Part shown: one piece after another, positions 1 to 10,100 of the stretch
How the letters are laid out: every line of letters starts with the position of its first letter
Numbering within the stretch: position 1 is the first letter of the stretch
Assembly: GCA_030998225.1 (NCBI GenBank)
Contig: JAPYXD010000701.1
Coordinates: forward strand, 8,044,501-8,108,500
DNA length: 64,000 nt
Reading direction: 5' to 3'
Source of the DNA: Diplolepis rosae
Taxonomy: Eukaryota > Arthropoda > Insecta > Hymenoptera > Diplolepididae
The notes under the pieces: generated by a model
The model's database searches: none
What the model saw: only the letters and a program-made list of their open reading frames with translations
What the model was told of the DNA's origin: nothing
Program-made: the position numbers and the translations under genes

Positions 1-1000
1 TTCACTAATTCAGGTTTAGAGAGAACCAAGCAAGGAATATTCAATCATTTAATTATTTGATGTAACTACTTAATTTCTTAAAGTAACGAATTTAGTTGTT
101 ATATCAAGAAATTAAATGATTGTAACAGAAACTTGTAGAAAAATAAGTAATTAGCACAACTACTAATTTTATTCAGTGATCTTTTGAAATAAAAGAATAG
201 AAGTTTGTATTAAATTTGCCGATATCTTGTCTAACGCTTTATTGAATACTTCCTTTCATAAGGGATATGATATAAATATGTTCTTTGTATTAAAAATATC
301 ACGAAGAAAAGAACATACTGAACTTTTTTAACTGCATGGAAAACATTATAGACTTTAAAAAAAAAATTGTTATATGAAGTTAGTAGTAATTATTATAAAA
401 GCAATATGAATTGTGAATTTTCAATAGTTATAAAATTCTTTTATCAGACTTTTGGGTAATTTTATTATCAATGAAATTTAATATTTTCTCAATTACAAAA
501 AAAGATGTAAAAAAACTAAAAAATCCATGGACACTCGAAAAAGTATGTGTACTTATGTACGACCTTGTGTAGCTACTATGTGCAAAAAAGAAAGTTTAAA
601 AAGTGAAAGTATGGAGAATTTTATCACGAATAAAATTACTCATCGAAAGTTTGAATCAGATAAAAAAGATAGATTTTTAATAGTAGAATTATATAATCCA
701 ATGACAACTGAAAACAACTGAAATTTGTCTATCGTTTCTGACGATAAAAAACCTATAATTTTTATCCGATTGAAAGTCTTCAAGGCTCATTTTATTCGAG
801 ATGAAATTTCCCATACTTTTTCTAAAAGGAAATAGTCACTTTAACTTGCTTTTTTTGCGATTATCTATCCAATTCTTTCTTAAAAATTTTATCCTGCAAG
901 ACTATATTTCCGTTATTTTGGAGTTATAAAGTCGTTTCTCATAAAATATTTTTTATTTTAATGTAATGGAAATTCAGATACTCTTGTATCTTAAAAGTGT
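1..1000. other. AT-rich intergenic stretch without a recognisable gene
   Basis: The reading frames here are short, low in complexity and lack domain signatures or splice structure. I see no RNA gene or clear repeat end. Confidence 0.6.
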
Positions 1001-1220
1001 ATTTGGTTTTGAGAATGAAATAAAACTTTCCGATAGATTTCGCTAAAATTGAACTGTTTTTTTCATTCTCCAAGTCAAAAATTGTCTATCGAAGTCCGTT
1101 TTCAGTTTTTCTACTATTTCCCAAATTTAAAAAACAAAATTTTATGTATTTTTAACTCAAACATGCAGGAACTCAAAATCAATCAAATTTGCTATTTTCC
1201 AAAATATCACATGTCCTTAA
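1001..1220 (-). repeat. Dispersed repeat D, copy 1 (TTAA-ended)
   Basis: Read on the minus strand from the TTAA at 1217-1220, this matches the sequence starting at 63588 on the plus strand and shares its core with 44490-44770. Shared features are a terminal CATGTGATA-type sequence next to TTAA and an internal block resembling AGATAAAAACGGACGTAGAT. The far end is not resolved. Confidence 0.5.
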
Positions 1221-1252
1221 AGAAAAAAATATTTTTTTCTACTAGCGGGTCA

Positions 1253-1440
1253 TAAAGTGCATGTTATTGCCCCCTGCGGGGAAAACAAGTTCATTTTTTG
1301 ACCCCTCAGTAGAAACTAAATCGTGCGCGGTACATATTTCTTAAATTTGTTATGAAAAATATCGTGTGCAACATGTTAGGAAATTATGCAACCATAATTG
1401 CAGGCTTTCCGCACTTGTTACACAATATACTATTTTGAGA
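1253..1440. repeat. Dispersed repeat B, copy 1
   Basis: This stretch matches 6590-6800 in order. Shared blocks are ATTGCCCC, a GCGGGG run, TGACCCC followed by AGTAGAAA, AAATCGTG, and CACAATATACTATT. The last block also occurs near 11640. No coding potential is seen. Confidence 0.55.
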
Positions 1441-1476
1441 ATATTTGTCCATCAATAGAAATCGGAACAATTGACG

Positions 1477-2237
1477 TAAAGGGTTTCCCAATAGGGGTGA
1501 TATGATTTTGAATGTCCCTATCGGGCTCATTTGAACTGAAATTTTTGACGTCTGCTGTCAGTTGTCATCAGTAAGGTTTGCCATTTAATCATGAGTAGTT
1601 TCACGCTTCCACAACGTTTGGAAATTGTCCAATTATTTTATCAAAATTCGAGAAGTTTTGTCGGTGTTGAAAGAGCATATCGTGCAAAATATGGTCGTCA
1701 TTCTGCTCCATCCGCGCTCTCAATTCGTCGAATAATCGATAAGTTGGAGAGTGAATTTACTCTATTGGATACTAAGCCTAAAAATCGTATGCGTACCGCA
1801 CGTTCTACACAGAATATAGCCGCCGTACAGGCCAGTATCGAGGAAAACCGTGAATTGTCCGTGCCACGCCGATCTCAGGAATTGGGCCTGTCCAGGATCA
1901 CTACCTGGCGTATTTTGCGATTGGATCTTGGCCTGCATCCCTATAAGATGATTCTGGCCCAAGAACTGAAGCCTAATGACCATCGTTTGCGTCGGGAGTT
2001 CGCGGATTGGGCTCTGGAATCAATTGAAAATGATCCCAATTTTCATCAAAAAATCATCTTTTCTGATGAGGCGCATTTTTGGCTCAAGTCTCGGGGGACA
2101 TTTCGCCGATATATTCTTTAAATCATAAATGGCATAGAATATCCAATATAATAAAAAAGATTTCGATCAATTCCGAATGAATATTCAGTGTTTTTTTTCA
2201 ATTTCAAAACATATCACCCTTATTGGGAAACCCTTTA
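1477..2237 (+). mobile_element. Deleted Tc1-like DNA transposon (TA target site)
   Basis: Inverted terminal repeats of about 25 bp start at the TA at 1477-1478 and end at the TA at 2236-2237. Both begin TAAAGGGTTTCCCAATA. The element is about 760 bp and holds only the first half of a transposase. Its ends resemble those of the element at 48827-53386 (TAAAGGGTTTTCCAATAGG), so the two are related families. A full-length relative should exceed 1.1 kb, so this copy has a large internal deletion. Confidence 0.8.
1591..2121 (+). pseudogene. Truncated Tc1/mariner-superfamily transposase (N-terminal half)
   Basis: A 176-codon frame begins at an ATG with the helix-turn-helix region of the insect DUF4817-type transposases (QRLEIVQLFY near residue 9, RRSQELGLS near residue 93). 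It reaches the first catalytic aspartate in IIFSDEAHFW near residue 156. The sequence then leaves the family and ends in a short unrelated tail and a stop. The second Asp and the final acidic residue of the DDE/D site are absent. The protein cannot be an active transposase. Binding of the element ends through the intact N-terminus is possible in principle. Confidence 0.75.
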
Positions 2238-2884
2238 TTTAACTTTTAGTCTATAATCATAATTTTGCACGATGTAATTGATAAGAAAGGTGAGGCCATT
2301 AAGAATTAATATTTTAATGATTAAATCTCAATTAAACATTTATTGACTCGAGCTATTCATTAAAACAATTCTAATTGATATTTGTTTTTTGGAATACTTA
2401 CCTAAAGCTCTAGTGACGACAAAGAATATGCAGAGCAGATAAAAAATAGTAGTACTCATTCTTCTAATTAATTTATCAGTTTTAGCCAGAATGTTAAAAG
2501 ACGAATGGGTTATATATGTACTTAGCAGTTATCGAAAGATCTTCTTATCAAACTTTTTAGGTAAAATTAAGCATTAAATTCTGTAATAGCAAGATGATCC
2601 GATTTCAATGTAAAAAATAAAATTGAATATTCTCTACGAAGATGCTTAGAAAACGCGAACTTAATGGTTATTTGTTGTATTTTTTTGCATGGGATCAGCT
2701 TCTACTTTATTTCAAATTATCACAAGCGTATATTTGTAAAAAAATGCAAACAAGGCAAGCAAACGTTTCAGCTGCATATGGAGACTCTTCAGTGCCCTAA
2801 ATATGTTACGTTATAATGATAATAATGGCACATATACACAATGAATCTCGAAACAATTATCAGATTTGAATGTCATTAATACAT
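2238..2884. other. Intergenic, one short dispersed repeat
   Basis: No gene is seen. Positions 2740-2815 resemble 15440-15500: both carry AAGGCAA, AACGTTT, CATATGG and a CAGTGCC block in the same order, which marks a short dispersed repeat. The rest is unremarkable AT-rich DNA. Confidence 0.45.
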
Positions 2885-3345
2885 CTTATCAGAGCCAAGA
2901 ACGCAAGGACAAGTTCGTTAACCAGCCATATCTGGCCAAAATTTTGTAATTTAGAGCATTTTTGGTATTTTTGAAAACTACTTTTTGGAAAAGTTTAAAA
3001 TGTTAATACTTATATCTGATAGTGCTCAAAAATTTCTACAAATTATCCTAATTAAATTTTTCAATCAAACAAAAATTAGGAATGTTGAATTATTTTAAAA
3101 GTTGAAAAAAATCACAAAAAAATTCCATTTTTTAAGCAAACTATGCAAGATACGAAAAAACGTAAACATGCAAAATTATTTGCTTAAATAAGAATAATTT
3201 TTAAAAAATATATTGAAAATAAAAAATTCAATTATTAACTAAAATATGTGATACGAAAAAACGGCAGAATGCAAAATTGTTTGCTCAAAAAAGGTCTATA
3301 AATAATATACAAATTATTAATGCTTATCTGTTTTTAGAGGTTAAG
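2885..3345 (-). repeat. Dispersed repeat A, fragment
   Basis: It carries hallmarks of the large family also seen at 4808-6458, 45697-46890 and 58690-60518: a GTTCGTTAACCAGCC block, GATACGAAAAAACG strings, and a GGTCTATAAAT-type anchor. It is in the same orientation as the 45.7-kb copy. Both ends are truncated. Confidence 0.55.
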
Positions 3346-4188
3346 AATCTAAAAATGATAAAGACATATTTCTATTTGTTTTATTAATAATAAAACAAAA
3401 ATAATTTTCTAAGAAATTCTCATATTCTGAATGACAATTTTTGTAAGTTTATAATACATATTCACTTGAAAATTTTTTTCAGTGCTCCATGAAGTCGGAA
3501 AACTTAGCGACTGCTGCTTTAAAAAACTAAAATATATTGTAATTAAAAAATGTTTAAGTGCATTGATTTTTTGTTATGTTTTCCAAATGGTCAGAAAGAG
3601 ATTTTGGGAATTGAAGAACATATCTTACATGAATGACTCAATATCCATTTTAGTCACGTGGTAATAGTAGAAGTTTGATATAAACATTTTTTCAATTGTA
3701 ACTTATCATACGGACATTAAATTCACTGTAAAAAATAAATCGTAATTTTCCAATACATAGGTGATGAAAATTTTCGATAATAATTGAAAAAATAATCTTC
3801 TATCGAATTAATTTAATAATTTACAAGAAATATTCGAATTCGTATTGTATTTTTTTCAGTACTGAAATTTTTCAAGTGTAGTCTTAGAATTTTTCAAAGT
3901 CAGACACTCAATATTCGGCACGCTATTGAATATTTTCAACATGATTTTATACAAAAATTTCAAAATTTATATAAAAATTTCAAAACATATATTGGTTAAT
4001 TACTTCCAATACTTTATTGGAAGTTCCCAAAAAAATTTTTTAGAGTCTTTGTTTAACTTAGCCAAAGCTTGTGGTGCATTTAAAAAAATGGCTTGGTTAG
4101 ATCAAGTAAATTTTTTTCTACATATATTTTTATATTGAATGTAAATTCACCACGAAAAACGCTGCATCCTTCATAAAAACTAGTCTTT
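3346..4188. other. 3' flank of the serine protease homologue gene
   Basis: This AT-rich sequence lies downstream of the stop codon of the minus-strand protease homologue and should hold its 3' UTR. No further gene or repeat is recognised. Confidence 0.5.
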
Positions 4189-7100
4189 TTATGTGCTTTC
4201 ATCATTGCATTCTAGTTTTTCAAAAGCTTTCATATTTTCAGGAAAATTGTTGACATTTTCTAGTTTAACAGTCTTTGTGTGATCCCTGATGAATTTGACA
4301 AATGGATAAATATTTATATAAATTCCATAAACAAATCCTCTGTCAACATCCGTTTTGTAACTGATTGAGTCCAAAAATTTGCCCGCAGTCAAAAATCCAG
4401 CAAAGTTTTTCTAAAATGTTAAAAAGTTTTCATTTTTAAATTATTGCTCTTAAGAAACAAAGACGTCTAATAGCAATGAATTTTTCTTCGTCACTGTTTA
4501 ATTTTATCATTTTAAGAAAGTTTAATTTTTATTGTCTTCATACAATATAACACACAGAAATAACTCGATCTACTTACTATCTTGTTAATAACATTTTCGG
4601 GTAAAGCTTTTTCACCTAGAAGTGCCGCAAAAAATATATTTCGCCCTACTACCTGTGGAATGGGTTGCCTTTTGAGTTTTCCATTTGGCTGAAACATATC
4701 AGGCATACATATTTAATTTTTTTTCGGGTATATGTTTGTTTTTAGTTGATCCAACTAGCCCGGTTTGTAAAATATACAACTGCTACTTCATTGGTTGGCA
4801 CAAATACGTTTTTACATTCTCATCTTAATTAATATAATAATATTTTTCGATTAAACCAAAATTAGGAAAAATTAGTATGCTAAAACTTGAAAGAAGTCAA
4901 TACCTAAATTCCATTTTCCATGTAAATTATATGAAATACGAAAAAAAAGTTATGATACAAAATTTTTCACACATAAAGATCTACAAGTTTGAATCACAAC
5001 ATTTTTTCATAAGATGTATATTTTTCTTTTTAATTTAAAAAAATCTGCCCGCTTCGCGGGCACATTCTCATCGCGCGCAGCTCGCTTCGCTCGCAAGTTT
5101 GAGCGCGCCTAGGGCGCGCGATTCGATCGTCGCGCTTCGCGTTCCATTCTTTCTGGACCTCGCGCTTCGCGCTCGGTCTTGTGCTCTTCGCATACATTTA
5201 AGTTTATTTCTTATATTTTGATACTGAAGCTCAAACCAATTTTATAATAATATTACAGATGATGTGAATTACACATTTTCTCAAAGTCACTGAATTTCTT
5301 TTTGAATTTAAGTGAAACAGGAAATTCAATTTACTTAAGGCTCTATCGGCCTTAAGGAACACATTCTCATCATGACACTCGCGCTTCGCGTTCGATTTTC
5401 TGTATACATTTCAGTATAACTTTTTAATAAATTACATGATTAAAAGAATTTACTTTCTTCCACATATCTAAAAAGGAAAAACAATCGTAGACTTTATTTA
5501 AGGAAACGATTTTGCAGAACAACGCTTATTTCGTATCTCACATATTTTGGGGAAAAAATCGAATTTTTTCAATATTAAAAATCAAAAAAAAAAAAAAAAA
5601 TCTTGTCCCGAAATATCTTTATCAGAATTTGTAGACCTCATTTGGGCAAACAATTTTCCAGATAAACGTTTTATTTGTATCTCACATATTTTGTCTAAAA
5701 AATGGATTTTTTAAATTTTAAACGTATTTTTTGGAATTAAAACGAAAAATATATCTTTTATCAGAAACTGTGTCAGACAAAATTTGTAGATCTTTTTGAA
5801 ACGAACAACTTTGTATTCTTACGTTTTTTTGGTATTTCCAATATTATTGTTAAAAAATTGAATTTTGGATTTTCAATAGTTTTTTTTTTAATTTAAAAGA
5901 AAAATATGCATCTTATGAAAAAATGTTTTAATTCAAATTTGTAGGTCTTTATGTATTCAATAATATTGTATCATAACGTTTTTTCGTATCTCGTATAATT
6001 TAACTGGAAAGTGGAATTTTGATATTGACTTTTTCAGGTTTTAATATGCTGTAACATTTCTAATTTTGATTTAATCAAAAAATGTTATTAGGATAATTTG
6101 TAGAGATTTATAAGCACTATCAAAAACCAGGATTGGAATTTTTGATTTTTTCAAAAAATTATTTTCAAAAACACAAAAGTAGTGCTCCATCCCTCAATTT
6201 TGATTGGATGTGGCTGGTTAACGAACTTGTCCTTACTTTTTCGGCTCCGATAAAGTGTACCAAAGCTCAATTCAATCTGATAATTCTATCGAGAGTTATG
6301 CCGCACACGACCTACAGACAGACAGACAGACAGACACTTTCGTAAAAACCATTTTTTCTGACTCAGGGGGTCTCAAAACGTAAAGATTTGATGAAAATTT
6401 CGAAAGTCATTTTTCACATAAAACCAATACCTTCTCATCCATGATGAGAATGTAAAAATGCTATTGAAAATCGAAAATTCAATTTTCTAACCATAATATG
6501 TAAAATACAAAAAAAACGCCAGAATACAAGATTGTTCACTTCAATAAGGTCTACAAATTTTAAATATTATTTTTATTTTTTATAATATAATTATAGATAA
6601 AGTGGATTTTATTGCCCCGTGCGGGGCAAACAAATACATTATCTGACCCCCTAGTAGAAAAAAAATCGTGTGGGACACGGGAAAAACATTTATTTTACTC
6701 GTATCGTTGTTACCCTCGCTTTGCTCGGGCATCAAACTTCACACTCGCAAAATAAATTTTTTTTTCCCTAGTTGCACAATATACTATTCTAACGCGCAGT
6801 TTCTGATAAAATGTATATTTTTAGTTTTAATTCTAAAAAATACGATTAAAATTCAATAATTCCATTTTTTAAACAAAATATGAGATATGAAAAAAACGTT
6901 GAGATAGAGAATTATTTGCCTAAATGAGGTCTACAAATTGTAATATGTACATTTTTCGACAGGACCTATATTTTATGTTTTGGTTTTTAAAAAACACTAT
7001 TGAATATCAAAAATTCCATTTTTTAACCAAAATAAGCGTTAAAACCTGCCTACTTAATTCACATTTACAATATTATAAAATTGACTTGAGCTTTAGTATC

Positions 7101-10100
7101 AAATTGCAAGAAATAAACTTATATGTATGCGAAGAATATAAGAAATTCAGTTTGGAAATGTTGGATATTTTTTAAAAAGCTTGTGTCCTGACGTACACAG
7201 TATGATCTGAAAATAACCGTACTTTTAATTTAAATCATAGAACACGTGGCGCCATCTATTAAACGTTGGCAGCGTTAGAAAGGTACATTTTTATTCTGTC
7301 AAGCGCAACCAAGTTCAAGCAAATCAGTTGGCAGGTCACAAAATTACGCACGTTTTAATGACAGTATTTTTTGTGGTTATGTCGTAAAAACTTAATGGAA
7401 CAAAGAGAAAATATTAAATTTTGTTTTAAACTCGGTAAAAAATTTGCTGAGACTTACGCATTTATTAAAAAAAGTTTATAGTGATGATTGTATGAGTCGC
7501 ACTCAAGTTTTCACAAGGTTTACACGATTTAAAAATGTCCGTGACGATTTAAATGATGATCCAAGACCTGGACGACCAGAAGCATCAAATCGTGCTGAGT
7601 TAGTGGAAAAAGTATGTGAAATAATTGCTATCGATGCAAATTTCACTGTGAGAATGGTGGAAGAAGAATTAAATTCATCTTACTGTACAATCTAAACAAT
7701 ACATTAACTGAAGATTTGGTCAAAAGAAAGGTCTGTGCACGTTTTTTTCCACATCAGTCAAATGAAGATAAAAAAATCGCTCGTGTAGAGCATTGCAAAG
7801 ACCAAAAAAGTCAACAAATTTTTGATGAAAAAACAGATTTGTGTGATCGACTACCCTCCGTATTCGCCTAATCTATCACCGTGTGACTATTTTCTGTTCC
7901 CAAAACTGAAAACTGCAATGAAAGGAGCTTTTTACGATGAGGTTCCAACCATTCAAGCAGCTGTGACACAGGTGCTAAAGAACATTCCAAAAACCGAGTT
8001 TTAAGTCTATTGATAAATTGGTTGATCGTTCCAAACGTTGAATTGAGTTAAATGGATCCTATTTTGAATAAATATTAGTTTTGAAATATAATACCATGCT
8101 TGTTTTATTCTATAACTAAAAATTTCGGTTATTTTTTAATTACACTGTGTAGATAACGTGATAACAATTAAAGACATTGTTTCGTTTTCTTCAGGGCGAC
8201 CGGCGACCGTTTTCATCAACGAAAATAATTCCCGGTCATTAAAAAAATAGTTCCCAATGAACAGTCAACAAGGAAAAAATCTCCTGCTCCAATGGGCGCT
8301 GTAGACAGCAGCCTAAGGCTGCTTCACACTCCTGCGCTCAAGTTGCTTGTTCGCCTTGCACAAATAAGGCGGGAATTTCGAAATGCATAATATAATATAT
8401 AAGTAAATCACTTTATGTAACACATTTGAAACAAAATAAAATCGTGTTTTTTTATTTAAAAAAATTCCCGGTCATTTCCCGTTTTGTCCAGGTCACAGAA
8501 AATTCCCGGTTTTTGCGGTTTCCCGGTCCATCGGCCACCCTGTTTTTGTTTCAAGCCAGTATATGAAAATCAACAGTCATTATTGGGCTATAATAATTTA
8601 CCAATTTATTATTTTTACCTGTTCCCACCTAATTACTATAGCATTTGCAAACTTTCTCAGTCCGACATTACGAAATACAGGTTTTTCGGGCAGCTTTATC
8701 GGAATTACATCATACTCTCGTTTCAACTAAAACAAAATAGGATTTTTTTAACAAAAAGCAATTATGTATTCAATAGATGGAAGGAAATCACCTCCACCTT
8801 AACTTTCAAATTTCAATGGTGAAGAGAGCGTGAGAAAAGAGAAGTGATTTTGTATTTTCCTCTTATCCATTACCAAAAAATTTCCCTTACAAAATGAAGT
8901 TTTATATCATCTCATAGATGAAACTATGTTATATAAACACTCAACTAAAATGAAATAAAATTCAAGTACAGAGTTTTGAATTTTTATGGAATTACTCACG
9001 ATTACAAGTCCTGTCATTGGATTTTCATTATTATTATAGGCAATATCTTCAACAGGAAGTGACCCCATAGACTTAGATATTACGAGGACGTTACTAACTG
9101 GAATAATACCAAATGTACATTGAGCCAAAAATATAATGTGTAATTTACTGACGAAAATTCCGCCACATATAAAAACATTTCCATTGTACAGAGAAACGAA
9201 GGTGTCGTCGGGTAATTCATCATTCCCATCTCTTCCGGCTAGCCGGGTTAACTTTGTCAAATTGGAACCTGTTGAAAACATATTAAAAACTTAAATTTGA
9301 AATGAAATCTTTTTTTATAGAATGTAAGTAAAAATACAGTCAGAAAAAGAAATGTACTTGATCTAACAAATTTTTTTTTTTTTTAATGAACCAACGCTGT
9401 TAGAAAAAAAACTACCATGGAAAAATGGATTTTTGACTGAAAAACAAATGAATTTTCAACCAAAATAAATGGAATTGCGACTAAAACGAGTGAATCTTTG
9501 AATGAAATAAATGAGTATACACGGGAAAAAATTTCGATTTGCGTTAAGCTGAGATCGATCGAAATTTAGAGAGTATATATAGTTTATATCTCAAACATAC
9601 TAGTAACTTCTTTGTCCATTTACGACCGGCGTTTTCATATTGTATCTGTTTTCGTTCCTTAGGTCCTACTGTTGTTCCTTATGTCCGCTGAAAAGTTGTG
9701 ACAATATCGGTTATATTTTTCCAATGTGCAATTTTAAATTTCCCACCGAGTAAGTACTATATTTATATACATTATTGATATAACATGTTCGTAGTGCACC
9801 AAGTCGTAAATGGACACCCTCAATATCGCTCTACAGACACTCACAACACTTCTTTAAATACGTATTTTGTAAAAAAACATCGTGTATGTGCGCGTTAGGT
9901 TTTTTTTTTTTGGTAAGCAGGAAAAATGGCGAAATCTTTTATAGAAGTTGTACAGGACTCTCCTAGGGCGGGTCTAGGCATAACTGTTAAAACCAAAAAA
10001 AACCCCTCTGTCGAACCAATATACTGCCCGCGGAACCGCCTTTCGGCTTTAAACTTCACGGGGCGCGCGTTAGGTTACGATTCGGCCTGAATACACCGGT

